Assembly: GCA_964513745.1 (NCBI GenBank)
Contig: CAZEOK010000001.1
Coordinates: forward strand, 1 to 64,000
DNA from: DATDCY01 sp964513745
GTDB lineage: Bacteria; JAUVQV01; DATDCY01
DNA length: 64,000 nt
Reading direction: 5' to 3'
Position 1 is the first letter of the stretch. Every line of letters starts with the position of its first letter. The notes below the pieces were generated by a model that did no database searches, was not told the DNA's origin, and saw only the letters and a list, made by a program, of their open reading frames with translations. Positions 25,740-35,032 of this stretch are shown in pieces. Position numbers and translations under genes: made by a program.

Positions 25740-26609
25740 ATGAGGATGCGGTGGATCATCGCGACGTTCCTCATCGCCGGCCTGTCCGCCGCGCCCGCCT
25801 TCGCAGAAGTCTCAGGTGCCGCCACCACGCCGCGCACTCTGGCCGTCATCCCCTTCTACGCGCCGGAGCGCATCTGGCAGTTCTACACCCCGTTCATCGA
25901 GTACCTCCGGCGCGAGACCGGCGAGCCGTGGGAGCTCAAACTCTACCCCAACCATGACACGATGATCGAGGGCGTCTGCGCCGGCGAGGTCGATGTCGCG
26001 CTGCTCGGACCGGTACCGCTGGCCCGGGTCAACAGCAAGTGCGGGGTCGTCCCCTTCCTGGTCCCGAACGGCAAGGACGGCAAGCCGACGTACCGCTCGA
26101 TGGTGATCACGAGCGAGACCGGGATCACGACGCTCGCCGGGCTGCGCGGCAAGAAGATCGGCTTTTTCAAAGGCTCCACCGCGGCTCACATCGTCCCGAC
26201 GAAGATGCTTCGCGACGCCGGCCTCGAACCGGGATCGTTCGAGCCGGTCTTCCTCGAGAGCCAGGACCGGATCATGACCGGGCTGCTGACGCACGAGGTC
26301 TCCGGGGCGGGGGTCAAGGAAACACTCTACCGCAGGTTCGAGAAGGAACCGGTGCACCTGCTCCAGGCTTCGGAGGACCTGCCGAACTTCTCCTTCTCCG
26401 CTCTGCCCGCCCAGCCGCCGGAGCGGCGCGAGCGCTTCGTCGCAGCGCTGCTCAAGCTGAAGCCGCTTGAAAAACCGGCCGATGCCGCGACCGTGAAGGG
26501 CTGGGACGACGAGATCAAGAACGGCTTCGCGCCCCCCACGCCCGATTTCCTCCCCGCCGTCCTCAAGACCCTCGCGATCTATGAGGCGGTCATGCATGAG
26601 ACGCCTTAA
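25740..26609 (+). CDS. PhnD-like periplasmic binding protein
   Basis: 289 residues with a signal peptide (MRMRWIIATFLIAGLSAAPAFA). The mature part matches the phosphate/phosphite/phosphonate-binding PhnD type: YTPFIEYLRRETGEPWELKLYPNHDTMIEGVCAGEVDVALLGPVP, then GLRGKKIGFFKGSTAAHIVPTKML. ATG 25740 has AGAGGAGG at the right distance. There is no ABC permease or ATPase next to it. Instead its end overlaps a membrane histidine kinase, so it probably presents a ligand to that kinase rather than feeding a transporter. The ligand is unknown. Confidence 0.83.
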   Translation: MRMRWIIATFLIAGLSAAPAFAEVSGAATTPRTLAVIPFYAPERIWQFYTPFIEYLRRETGEPWELKLYPNHDTMIEGVCAGEVDVALLGPVPLARVNSKCGVVPFLVPNGKDGKPTYRSMVITSETGITTLAGLRGKKIGFFKGSTAAHIVPTKMLRDAGLEPGSFEPVFLESQDRIMTGLLTHEVSGAGVKETLYRRFEKEPVHLLQASEDLPNFSFSALPAQPPERRERFVAALLKLKPLEKPADAATVKGWDDEIKNGFAPPTPDFLPAVLKTLAIYEAVMHETP

Positions 26610-28887
26610 CAGCAGCATCGAAAACCGGATCCTGCTGCCGATTTTCGCGCTGGTCGCGGTGCTGACCTCGGCGCTGCTGCTGCTGGCGTACACGGTCTCG
26701 AACAACGTCAGGGAGGACTACCAGCGCTTCACGGTCACCGCGTCGGCGAGCCATGTCACGACGATCCTGGAAATGGCGGCCGCCGATCTCACCGCGGCCA
26801 GGCTCGGTGACAACCCCGTGGTGGTGGAGGCGAAACAGGGCGCGGTCCGCGAGGCGATCTCCCTGTTCTGGTCGCGCAACGGGCTCCAGGGCATCATCGC
26901 GGCCGCCGACGGCACGGTCCTGAACTCCACGCTGGAGCCGGAGGAGATCACCGACGTCCTCGCGCGGCTCCGCCCCGGGTATTTTACCGTCCCGGGCCCC
27001 GGGGGGAAGCTGCACTGCCTGGCGCAGACGTTCCCGCTCTGGGGGTGGACCGTGACATCGGTGATGCGGCACTCCATCTACCAGGTCATGCGCAAGGAGT
27101 TGACGTACCTGCTCCCGCTGGTGCTGCTCGGGGCCCTGGTGCTGCTCTGGGGTCTCCACCGCATCCTGCATCGCAACCTCCAGCGCCCCGTGGCCGAGAT
27201 GATCGCGGCCGTCGAGACACAGCGTGATGTGCCCCCGACCGGCATCGCTGAGTTCGACGGCATCGGGTCCGCGGTGAACCAGGCGCTCGCGCGCGTCCGG
27301 GAGCGCTCGACGCAGCTCGCCGGAGAGCTGGAGCAACGGCGCCGGGCGGAGGCCGCGTTGCGCGACAAGGAGGAGCGCATCCGACTGCTGCTGAACTCGA
27401 CGGCGGAGGGAATCTACGGCGTCGACACCGCCGGCATCTGCACCTTCTGCAACCCGGCCTGCCTCCGGATGCTCGGCTACGACCGCGAGGAGGATCTTCT
27501 CGGGCGCAACATCCACGAGATCGTGCACCACACCCGCCGCGACGGGACGGTCTATCCCGAGGCGGAGTGCCGGATACTCCTGGCCTATCGTGAACGGCGC
27601 GGGGTGCACGCCGAGGACGAAGTCTTCTGGCGCAAGGACGGGAGCAGCTTCCCGGTCGAGTACTGGTCGCACCCGGTGATCGACGACGAGGGCGTCACCG
27701 GGGCGGTGGTGGCCTTCTTCGACACCACGCAGCATACCGTGCTCGAGCAGCAGCTGCGGCAATCGCAGAAGATGGAGGCCGTCGGGCGGCTGGCGGGCGG
27801 GATCGCGCACGACTTCAACAACATGCTGATGGCCATCGTCGGCTACGCCAGCATGGCCCGCGAGCTGTCCCCCGCGGGCAGCAAACCGCGCCACTACAGC
27901 GAACAGGTCCTGTCCGCTGCGGAAAAGGCCACCGACCTCACGCGCCAGATCCTGGCCTTCAGCCGCAAGCAGATGATGTCTCCGGCGCCGGTCGACCTGA
28001 ACGGCGTCATCCTCGGCATGGGCAAGATCATCGCGCGGGTGCTCGGCGAGGATATCCAGATCGGCCTGGATCTTTCCGGCACCAAGCTCGTGGCGATGGC
28101 CGACCGCGGCCAGATCGAGCAGGTGCTGATGAACCTGTTCACGAACGCCCGCGATGCGATGCCGGCCGGCGGGCGGCTGGCGATCGGCACCAAGGCCATC
28201 CCCTGCAACCGGGAAAGCGCCGAGATCCACGGGCTCGAAGTCGAGGGCTGGTACGCGCTGATCACGGTCTCGGACACCGGCACGGGCATGGATCCGAAGA
28301 CCAGGGAGAAGATCTTCGAGCCGTTCTTCACGACCAAGGAGCTCGGCAAGGGGACCGGCCTCGGCCTGTCCATCGTCTACGGCATCATCAAGCAGCACCA
28401 CGGGCAGATCAGCGTCTACAGCGAGCTCGGGCGGGGCACCACCTTCCGGATCTACCTGCCGCTGACCTCGGACGAAGAGTTCACCGAGACCGCGCAGCCG
28501 CCGATCGCGGTGCGGGGAGGCGCGGAGACGGTGCTGCTGGCGGAGGACAACGAGGACGTGCGGAACCTGGCGCGACAAGTGCTCGAAGATGCCGGCTATC
28601 GGGTCCTCACGGCCGGCGACGGCGAAGAAGCGGTCCGGCTCTTCGCCGCGAACCCGAACGGGATCGGGCTTTGTCTCATCGATGTCGTGATGCCCCGCAA
28701 GACTGGCAAGCAGGCGCTGGACGAAATCCGGGCCCTGCGACCCGGGGCACGCGCCCTCTTCATGAGCGGCTACGCGGCGGACATCCTCGGTGACGCCAAG
28801 CGCGCCGGCCCGGACGTCGTGATCCTCGCAAAGCCGCTGCTGCCGCAGGAGCTGCTGCGCAAGGTGCGCGAGACGCTCGACGCCTGA
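26596..28887 (+). CDS. hybrid sensor histidine kinase (PAS-HisKA-HATPase-REC)
   Basis: About 763 residues from ATG 26596, overlapping the end of the PhnD-like gene; ATG 26581 is an alternative. Membrane helix near residues 14-34, a ~130-residue periplasmic segment, a second helix near 165-185, and a HAMP-like linker. Then a PAS domain (LLNSTAEGIYGVDTAG), H box GGIAHDFNNMLMAIVGYA, N box LMNLFTNARDAMP, G1 VSDTGTGMDP, G2 GKGTGLGLSIVYGI. It ends in a receiver domain with phospho-acceptor LIDVVMP. All catalytic motifs are present. There is no output regulator nearby, so the partner is elsewhere or the receiver passes the phosphate on. Confidence 0.9.
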   Translation: MRRLNSSIENRILLPIFALVAVLTSALLLLAYTVSNNVREDYQRFTVTASASHVTTILEMAAADLTAARLGDNPVVVEAKQGAVREAISLFWSRNGLQGIIAAADGTVLNSTLEPEEITDVLARLRPGYFTVPGPGGKLHCLAQTFPLWGWTVTSVMRHSIYQVMRKELTYLLPLVLLGALVLLWGLHRILHRNLQRPVAEMIAAVETQRDVPPTGIAEFDGIGSAVNQALARVRERSTQLAGELEQRRRAEAALRDKEERIRLLLNSTAEGIYGVDTAGICTFCNPACLRMLGYDREEDLLGRNIHEIVHHTRRDGTVYPEAECRILLAYRERRGVHAEDEVFWRKDGSSFPVEYWSHPVIDDEGVTGAVVAFFDTTQHTVLEQQLRQSQKMEAVGRLAGGIAHDFNNMLMAIVGYASMARELSPAGSKPRHYSEQVLSAAEKATDLTRQILAFSRKQMMSPAPVDLNGVILGMGKIIARVLGEDIQIGLDLSGTKLVAMADRGQIEQVLMNLFTNARDAMPAGGRLAIGTKAIPCNRESAEIHGLEVEGWYALITVSDTGTGMDPKTREKIFEPFFTTKELGKGTGLGLSIVYGIIKQHHGQISVYSELGRGTTFRIYLPLTSDEEFTETAQPPIAVRGGAETVLLAEDNEDVRNLARQVLEDAGYRVLTAGDGEEAVRLFAANPNGIGLCLIDVVMPRKTGKQALDEIRALRPGARALFMSGYAADILGDAKRAGPDVVILAKPLLPQELLRKVRETLDA

Positions 28888-28905
28888 GCGGGATTTCGAT
28901 CGTCG

Positions 28906-29967
28906 ATGACCGCCCGCATCGGCTGCCTCGGGCCGCCACCGGCATCATCGCCCGTCGCGCTGCGCGGGCTGCTGCCGCACGATGTCCACGCCAGGTTTGC
29001 CGCCTCCGGCATCGACGAGGGCGAGGCGCGCCGGATCTTCTCCGCCGTCGTCAACCGCTTCGCCGACGATCTGTCGGGAGTGCGTGGTCTGCGGCGTTCG
29101 GTGCGCGAGGCGGTGCTGCGGGACTCCCGCCTCGACGCGCCGCAGGTGCTCGAACGGCGCGAGGCGGCTGACGGTTTCGTTAAGTACCTGCTCGCCCTGC
29201 GCGACGGCCTGCGAGTGGAGGCCGTGCGCATTCCGCTCGAGCGCCCGCGCGCATCGGTCTGCCTTTCGTCGATGGTCGGCTGCGTGTTGCGCTGCGCGTT
29301 TTGCGCGACCGGGCGCCTCGGTTTCACGCGCGCCCTCGACGCCGACGAGATGGTCGGCCAGTTCCTGCGCGTGCGCGCGGAGAGCCCGCGGCCGGTGACC
29401 GGCGCGGTCTTCATGGGGATGGGCGAGCCGCTGCTGAACTACGACGCCGTCATCCGCGCGGCCTACATCCTCTCCCAGCCCGGGGGGGGCGGCATATCCT
29501 CCAAGGCGATCAGCGTCGGCACTGCCGGCGTGATCCCGGCCATCCGGCGCTTCACGGCGGAGCGCCACCCCTTCCGCCTCTTCATCTCGCTGACGGCGGC
29601 TGCGAGCGCCAAGCGCCGCGCCTTTCTTCCCCACGAATCCGCCTGGCCGGTCGAGGATCTGGCCACGGCGATCCGCGAGCGGGCGCACGCCACCCGCGGG
29701 CGGGTGAACGTCGCCTGGGTCATGATCAGCGGCGTCAACACCGGCGTCGAGGACGCCGACGACCTGGCGCGCCTCCTCGCCGGCGTCCCGCTGATCATCA
29801 ACCTGATCGACGTCCAGGACCCGAGCGGGAGGTATCGCCCGCCCGGGGAGGCCGAGCGGAAATCATTCCGCGACGCGCTGACCGCGCGGCTCGGCCAGCC
29901 GACCGTCTGGCGCTACAGCGGCGGCGCCGAGATCGGCGCGGCCTGCGGGATGCTCGCGGGGCGGTGA
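28906..29967 (+). CDS. rlmN: RlmN/Cfr-family radical SAM methyltransferase
   Basis: 353 residues. In E. coli RlmN methylates 23S rRNA A2503 and some tRNA A37. The cluster motif is CVLRCAFC (C126, C130, C133), preceded by VCLSSMVGC, whose C119 aligns with the resolving cysteine of RlmN. FMGMGEPLLNYD follows, and AACGML at the end (C347) aligns with the methyl-carrying cysteine. So all catalytic cysteines are present. It is somewhat divergent, so a Cfr-like or other target cannot be excluded. It starts 18 bases after the kinase, probably by chance rather than function. Confidence 0.82.
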   Translation: MTARIGCLGPPPASSPVALRGLLPHDVHARFAASGIDEGEARRIFSAVVNRFADDLSGVRGLRRSVREAVLRDSRLDAPQVLERREAADGFVKYLLALRDGLRVEAVRIPLERPRASVCLSSMVGCVLRCAFCATGRLGFTRALDADEMVGQFLRVRAESPRPVTGAVFMGMGEPLLNYDAVIRAAYILSQPGGGGISSKAISVGTAGVIPAIRRFTAERHPFRLFISLTAAASAKRRAFLPHESAWPVEDLATAIRERAHATRGRVNVAWVMISGVNTGVEDADDLARLLAGVPLIINLIDVQDPSGRYRPPGEAERKSFRDALTARLGQPTVWRYSGGAEIGAACGMLAGR

Positions 29968-29991
29968 CGCCGCCGGCCAGTCAGCTCCACG

Positions 29992-30459
29992 CTATCTCAG
30001 CCTCTTGAAGAACTCCTCCGACTCGATGATGGACTCCACGACGTCGGATCGGCTCTGGCCCCGTTGCAGCCCGCGCGTGAACGTGGTCATGCCGGAGGGG
30101 TCCGGCTCCCGGCCGAGCAAGCCGCGGTAGGTCTGCCGCACGAAGTACTCGTCCGAATCCATGAAGTCCCGGACGAGCTCCGTCGGGCTGGCGCCGCGGC
30201 TCATCCTCGCGCTCCAGCTGCGCACCTCCTCGGCGGTCGGGTTGCGGTTGAGAAATCCCTGGTAAAGGTGGCGGATGAACCTCTCTTCGCCGTAGCTGAT
30301 GCGATTTTTCTGCTGCGCGGACCTGCCCGGCTTGCCCGGCCCGGGGCCGCCCGGATTGAACCACGGCGCCGCCGCGCCGGCGCTGTACGCCGCGGCCAGC
30401 ACGAGCGCCAACAGGCAGACCGTCATCAACGATGTCTGTTTCGTCGTCCATCGGTTCAT
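29992..30459 (-). CDS. secreted DUF4214-like protein
   Basis: 155 residues from ATG 30459, with AAGGAGATG-type Shine-Dalgarno upstream. N-terminal signal peptide (LMTVCLLALVLAAAYSAGAAA). The mature part has two similar helical units, IRHLYQGFLNRNPTAEEVRSW and VRQTYRGLLGREPDPSGMTTF, the pattern of the DUF4214 domain often found in surface or secreted proteins and near glycosylation genes. Function unknown. It has its own promoter and is divergent from the TMTC-like gene. Confidence 0.7.
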   Translation of the reverse strand: MNRWTTKQTSLMTVCLLALVLAAAYSAGAAAPWFNPGGPGPGKPGRSAQQKNRISYGEERFIRHLYQGFLNRNPTAEEVRSWSARMSRGASPTELVRDFMDSDEYFVRQTYRGLLGREPDPSGMTTFTRGLQRGQSRSDVVESIIESEEFFKRLR

Positions 30460-30574
30460 GTCACATCTCCTTGTTCTTGTGCGAGGCTTCTCTCCCCCGC
30501 GATCGGATATGAATTCCTTCAAGGATTTTTCCCATCCGGCACCTCCCAAGGGTACGTGGCCGATGTCTGCCAGG

Positions 30575-30603
30575 ATTCTCCGGCCTCTGAACGGCACTGT
30601 CAA
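30575..30603 (-). promoter_or_regulatory. promoter of the DUF4214 gene
   Basis: On the minus strand perfect TTGACA (30603-30598), 17-base spacer, GAGAAT (30580-30575). Leader about 110 bases. The -10 box is identical to that of the methyltransferase promoter at 34194. Confidence 0.6.
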
Positions 30604-30618
30604 GACGGGGGGAACGGT

Positions 30619-30648
30619 TTGACCGGGAGCGGCGATCCGTCCTATCAT
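30619..30648 (+). promoter_or_regulatory. promoter of the TMTC-like gene at 30.7 kb
   Basis: TTGACC (30619-30624), 18-base spacer, TATCAT (30643-30648). The start site would be near 30655, about 33 bases before the ATG at 30688. It is back to back with the promoter on the other strand. Confidence 0.55.
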
Positions 30649-30687
30649 TCCCCGCGCAATGGCACGACTGCCAGTCTGAATCCGCGG

Positions 30688-32523
30688 ATGAATACCTTCG
30701 TGGAGTCTTTTCGCCTTCGCGCCCGGACACCTGCCGCATACGCCCTCGTCCTGACGTTGCTTGCCATGGCGACCTGGTGGCACGGTCTCGACAGCCAGTT
30801 CATCGGGGACGACTCGCGCATCACCTCGATGGAGGGGTTCCTGCGCAAAGGCTACCAGGAGAGCCTCGCCGTCATTCTCCCCGATCGGCCGCTCCTGGTC
30901 ATGACGATCCTGCTCAATTACAGCCTCGGCGGCCTGGACCCCTGGGGATACAAGGCGCTCTCCCTGGCCTTTCACATCGCCGTCGGGCTGGTTTTTTTTA
31001 TTTTTCTGCTGACGATGCAGAAACGATTCTCCACCTCGACGCACCCCCTCGCCCCGGCGCTCACGGCGGCAATTTTTCTTGTCCACCCTCTCAACTCGCA
31101 GGCCCTTCTCTCCTCGATCCAGCGGGGGGTCATCATGGCGGCGCTGGGCGGGATCGCTTCGCTCCTGGCATTCGTCGCCTACCTTTCGTCGCGGAGGAAG
31201 GTGTTCATCCTGCTCTCCCTGCTCTTCTACGTCCTCGGCATCCTCTCAAAATCCTTCCTGATCACGCTGCCGTGCATGTTCCTGCTCTACCTCTTCCTCG
31301 TGGAAAGAAAAGTCCGCCCCAACGCCCTGACCCTGGCGCCATTTTTCGCGGCCAGCCTGCTGCCCGTGATCCCCTATGTCCTCTTCGGCGTGAACCGCCA
31401 GAGCGGCGACCTGCTCTGGCACGAGTACCTCTTTGTGCAAACGCGGGTTGTCTGGACCTACTTCAGGCTGTTCGTAGCCCCGGCGAACCTGCACTTCTTC
31501 TACGAATTCGCTGCCGACCCGGCCATCCTTGCCAACTTCACCTGGCTGGCGATCGCCGGGCACCTGACGATCCTGGGGACGGGCGTCTTCCTGAGCCGGC
31601 GCAAGCCGTTCGTCGCCTTCGGCATCTTCGCCATGTACCTCGCCTTCGTACCCGAATCGAGTGTTTTCGCGATCGACCACCCGGCTTTCGAGCATCGCAC
31701 CTACTTCCCGATGCTTTTTTTCCTGTTCACGCTCTTCGCGGCGGCGCGCTCCCTGCCGACCTTGCCGGCAAGTCTCGCCGCCGTCCCGGTCGCGGTGATC
31801 GCCCTCTTCGCCGTGCAGACCAACGTCAGGATCGGCGAGATCGACACCCACGAGAAGTGGGTGCTCAACACCTATCGCTATCAGACCCACAATCGCTGGA
31901 ACAATATCTGGCTTCTCGACGAGCTGTGCGGCATGGATCTGAACGCGCGCGGCCTCGGGATCAGCCGGGGGATGATCGCCCGGGATCCGGGCTTCCCCCC
32001 CTATCAGCTCTACCAGCGACTCTTCCAGTTCCCGACGGCCAGCTTGCCGCAGCAGCGCGAGACCGTGGAGCTCGTCTCGCTCGCCCTGCTCAACCCGGCG
32101 CCGTGGCTCCGCGACGACAAGGCCATGGTCAGCAGATTTCTCGGCTTCATCGTCGACAACTCCAGGAGATTCTCCGACAGCCCCCTCGCCTACCGGAAGA
32201 ATCTCGAGCGGGTCTTCCGGAACCATGTCCCGTTGTTCTTCCGCTCACCCAATTCCTTCACGATCATCATGAACGTGCACAAGACGATCCTGACGGAGCT
32301 CGGCGGCCACTACGAGCGGGAACTCCGCGGCAAAGGCATCGAGGACGCCGAATTCGTCCAGTACCTGAACATCCTCGGACAGTGGGCGCTCTACGAGCCG
32401 CGCAGCCCCGCGGGGCTGGAGGCCGTCGCGGAACGGCTTGCCAGAGACTACCCCCAGCGCTCCGGGTTGATCGGCATCGCGCGGGCGTACTACCGCGACC
32501 TCCAGACCGTGCTGAAACGCTGA
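30688..32523 (+). CDS. TMTC-like GT-C membrane protein without TPRs
   Basis: 611 residues. About ten membrane segments in the first 400 residues, with a first-loop acidic pair FIGDDSRIT (residues 39-46) and HPLNSQALLSSIQRGVIMAAL in place of the HPLHVESVAW motif of the other three paralogues. EHRTYFPMLFFLFTLF is in place of ADRYTYLP. The C-terminal ~200 residues are soluble and have no clear TPR. So it is a distant relative, probably also a membrane glycosyltransferase. It ends nine bases before the convergent radical SAM gene. Confidence 0.65.
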   Translation: MNTFVESFRLRARTPAAYALVLTLLAMATWWHGLDSQFIGDDSRITSMEGFLRKGYQESLAVILPDRPLLVMTILLNYSLGGLDPWGYKALSLAFHIAVGLVFFIFLLTMQKRFSTSTHPLAPALTAAIFLVHPLNSQALLSSIQRGVIMAALGGIASLLAFVAYLSSRRKVFILLSLLFYVLGILSKSFLITLPCMFLLYLFLVERKVRPNALTLAPFFAASLLPVIPYVLFGVNRQSGDLLWHEYLFVQTRVVWTYFRLFVAPANLHFFYEFAADPAILANFTWLAIAGHLTILGTGVFLSRRKPFVAFGIFAMYLAFVPESSVFAIDHPAFEHRTYFPMLFFLFTLFAAARSLPTLPASLAAVPVAVIALFAVQTNVRIGEIDTHEKWVLNTYRYQTHNRWNNIWLLDELCGMDLNARGLGISRGMIARDPGFPPYQLYQRLFQFPTASLPQQRETVELVSLALLNPAPWLRDDKAMVSRFLGFIVDNSRRFSDSPLAYRKNLERVFRNHVPLFFRSPNSFTIIMNVHKTILTELGGHYERELRGKGIEDAEFVQYLNILGQWALYEPRSPAGLEAVAERLARDYPQRSGLIGIARAYYRDLQTVLKR

Positions 32524-32531
32524 CAGCGCGG

Positions 32532-33974
32532 TCAGGGAATGTCGGGACGGGACGGCGCTTTTTCGAACCCCCGGGTGAACCAGTATCCGAGGAATGAACT
32601 CTTCGCGAGCGTCCACGCACTGCGCGCGTCCCTGATCTTCGTGACCTGCCCAAGCAGAACTCGGGGGCGCCGGTAGAACCTGCGGTAGAATTCCGCCTGT
32701 TTCTGCAGCATCAGCTCCCGGGTGAGGTTCCTCGGGACGAACACCGGGGTCCAGTAGTTCAGGGAGGTCCAGTCGTCCTCCCGGTACTCCCCGTACTGCC
32801 GCGCGCTGCCGTAGGACTCCGTGCCGGGGATCGGCGTGTTTATGGTGGCGACCATGTCGCTCAGGGGCAGCGTGAGCGCGAACTCGATGGTCTCGTCGAT
32901 GGTTGCGGGGGTGTCGATGTGGTGGCCGATCATGAAGAAACCCGTCGTCCGGATCCCGAGGTCCCGGCACCACGCGGTCACGTCCCTGACTTGCCCCAGC
33001 GTGATGCCCTTCCTGATGAAATCCAACACCTCCTGATTGCCGCTCTCGATGCCGAAGCGAATTTGCCAGCATCCGTTGGCCTTCATGAACGCCAGCGTCT
33101 CGCGATCAAGGTTGTTCACGCGAGTCATGCAGGTCCAGGGAAACGAAATGCCGTCGCTGCGCAGCAGTTCGAAGATCCGCCGCAGGCGGGCCTTGTCGAT
33201 GACGAAGGTGTCGTCCAGAAAGGCGATCTCCCGGACGCCGTGGCCCCGGACAAGCGTCCGTATCTCCTCGGCCACGTATTCGGCCGAGAAGAGCCGCAAG
33301 GTGCGCCCGAACGTGTTGTTGTCGCAGAAGATGCAACGGTAGGGACACCCCCGGCTCGTCATGACGCTGGCGACGGGCTTTTCGCGAAAAGAGCCGACCG
33401 GGGGCTGGTAGACCGTCATGTCGGGCGAGAGTCCCCGCGCCGGGAAGGGGATGTCGTCGAGCCCGGAGATGAACTCGTGCCCAACGTTCTGGACGACCTC
33501 GCCATCCCGCATGGACAGGAGACCCGGTATCTCCTCGAGTCGCCCCTCGCCCCGGAGCAGCAGCGAGCAGAGCCTCAGAAAGGGCGCCTCCCCCTCTTTC
33601 ACAATCCCGTAGTCGAAAAGGCCGGTCTTCATGGTCTGGGCCGGCATGGCCGTCAGGTGCGGTCCGCCGATGACCAGGGGAACACCCTCAAGACGCTGCC
33701 GCAACAGTGCCGCCAGATGGCCGGCATTCCTGAAGGCGACCGTGGTCGAGGTGATCCCCACGATCCGGGCCCCGCTCCCGCGCAGCATCTCGGCAACCCG
33801 CTCGTGGGGGATTCCCTCGGCCTCGGCGTCGATGACCCGGACGGGGAACCCGTACTTGAGGAGATACGCTGCCAGGTAGAAGATCCCGAGCGGCATCTGG
33901 TGTCCCCCGATGGCACCGACGTCTTTCCCGTAGCGCTCCCGGCTGGAGATGTAGGGGTTGACGAGGACGATCAT
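32532..33974 (-). CDS. B12-binding-type radical SAM protein
   Basis: 480 residues. The N-terminal ~135 residues form a Rossmann domain of the B12-binding radical SAM type (VLVNPYI, GIFYLAAYLLKYG, GIVKEGEAPF) without a DxHxxG base ligand. The radical SAM core carries GCPYRCIFC (C210, C214, C217) and later FGIESGNQEVLDFIRKG. Related proteins (BchE, HpnP and HpnJ types) methylate or rearrange lipids, bacteriochlorophyll and cell-surface compounds. The exact reaction is unknown. It sits next to glycosylation genes, so lipid or glycan modification is a reasonable inference. Confidence 0.8.
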   Translation of the reverse strand: MIVLVNPYISSRERYGKDVGAIGGHQMPLGIFYLAAYLLKYGFPVRVIDAEAEGIPHERVAEMLRGSGARIVGITSTTVAFRNAGHLAALLRQRLEGVPLVIGGPHLTAMPAQTMKTGLFDYGIVKEGEAPFLRLCSLLLRGEGRLEEIPGLLSMRDGEVVQNVGHEFISGLDDIPFPARGLSPDMTVYQPPVGSFREKPVASVMTSRGCPYRCIFCDNNTFGRTLRLFSAEYVAEEIRTLVRGHGVREIAFLDDTFVIDKARLRRIFELLRSDGISFPWTCMTRVNNLDRETLAFMKANGCWQIRFGIESGNQEVLDFIRKGITLGQVRDVTAWCRDLGIRTTGFFMIGHHIDTPATIDETIEFALTLPLSDMVATINTPIPGTESYGSARQYGEYREDDWTSLNYWTPVFVPRNLTRELMLQKQAEFYRRFYRRPRVLLGQVTKIRDARSAWTLAKSSFLGYWFTRGFEKAPSRPDIP

Positions 33975-34356
33975 CGCGGTGCCCCGGAGAAGGTGCGGCG
34001 CAGAAAGTAAAACCCGTTCCAGGGCGGCAGAATCAGGGGTACTCTATCATGGCCAATGCATCCCATATGATCCAGTATGGCACGGTTTCAAGCATTTATC
34101 CCGCTCTCTGTCCGCACCGGCCGAGGGTTTTACCGGCAGGTCGCGGCCGCGCGCTCGAGCAGGGGGACCGTCGCCGGACATCGTGCTGTGGCCTTGACAA
34201 GCTTCCGTCCTGACGGGAGAATCGCCGACGTCACGAGCGGAATCACCTCCGGAAGGGCTGCTCGCGGGAGCGAGGGCGCTCGGGGCTGCGGAAGGGACGT
34301 CCCATGATTCTCTGGCATCGACACGCAGACAGCCGTGGCACCCGCCGGGAGAAAAC
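33975..34356. other. intergenic region between divergent genes
   Basis: 382 bases with no gene. It holds the 5' side of the minus-strand radical SAM gene and the plus-strand methyltransferase promoter described separately. A small hairpin, CCGTCCTGACGG, lies just inside that promoter spacer (about 34205-34216). I see no other structure. Confidence 0.5.
34194..34222 (+). promoter_or_regulatory. promoter of the methyltransferase at 34.4 kb
   Basis: Perfect TTGACA (34194-34199), 17-base spacer, GAGAAT (34217-34222). The spacer contains a small inverted repeat. Leader about 130 bases to the TTG start at 34357. Confidence 0.6.
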
Positions 34357-35007
34357 TTGAGCCCCCCCGATCCCGACCACCGGCCGACCACGGACTGGGA
34401 CCGCTACTATCGCCATCCGTACAAGACCGCGGCGATCACGCGGCGGCATACGACATCGGTTCTGATCAAGCTGATCGAGAGGCACGCCGACACGACCGCC
34501 AACCTCTCGATTGTCGAACTGGGCGGTGCCAACAGCTGTTTCTACCAGAAGCTGGAGGAGCGGTTTTCCCCGCGGCGCTACGCGATCATCGACAACAATG
34601 CGCCCGGTCTCTCCCTGCTCAGGGAACGGATCGGGGAGAATCCGTCCGTGGCGCTCCACAACGAGGATGTCCTCGATCTCACTTCGGCACCGGAGGGGGA
34701 TCTCTGCTTCAGCGTCGGGCTCATCGAGCATTTTTCACCTGAAGACACGAAACGCGCCATCGTTTCGCACTTCCGCGTCCTCAGAAAAGGGGGCCTTCTT
34801 GTCCTGGGCTTTCCCACGCCGACATTTCTCTACCGGATCACGAGGAAGGTGTCGGAATTGCTCGGCCTCTGGATTTTTCACGACGAACGCCCCCTCGGCA
34901 TGGAAGAGGTCTTGAAAGAGGTTCGCGAGCACGGTTGCGTTCTGGAGAAAAAAATCATCTGGCCGATCTTCCTGACCCAGGGCGTAATCGTGGCGAGAAA
35001 GAGCTGA
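34357..35007 (+). CDS. class I SAM-dependent methyltransferase
   Basis: 216 residues from a TTG start that follows GGGAGA at a suitable distance; no earlier ATG fits. Motif I is IVELGGANSCF (a slightly unusual GGAN instead of GxGxG), the acidic loop is YAIIDNNAPG, motif II is VGLIEHFSPEDTKRAI, and motif III is LRKGGLLVLGFPTP. Methyltransferases of this look act on small molecules or glycans. The substrate is unknown. It lies between glycan and lipid genes and is convergent with the GT2-GtrA gene. Confidence 0.75.
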   Translation: MSPPDPDHRPTTDWDRYYRHPYKTAAITRRHTTSVLIKLIERHADTTANLSIVELGGANSCFYQKLEERFSPRRYAIIDNNAPGLSLLRERIGENPSVALHNEDVLDLTSAPEGDLCFSVGLIEHFSPEDTKRAIVSHFRVLRKGGLLVLGFPTPTFLYRITRKVSELLGLWIFHDERPLGMEEVLKEVREHGCVLEKKIIWPIFLTQGVIVARKS

Positions 35008-35032
35008 ACTGCTTCATCCGCAGCCGGGTCCC

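Noticed and set aside
30064..32523. 819-codon version of the TMTC-like gene
   Set aside because: The extra N-terminus runs through the oppositely oriented DUF4214 gene and two promoters. ATG 30688 gives a normal membrane-protein start.
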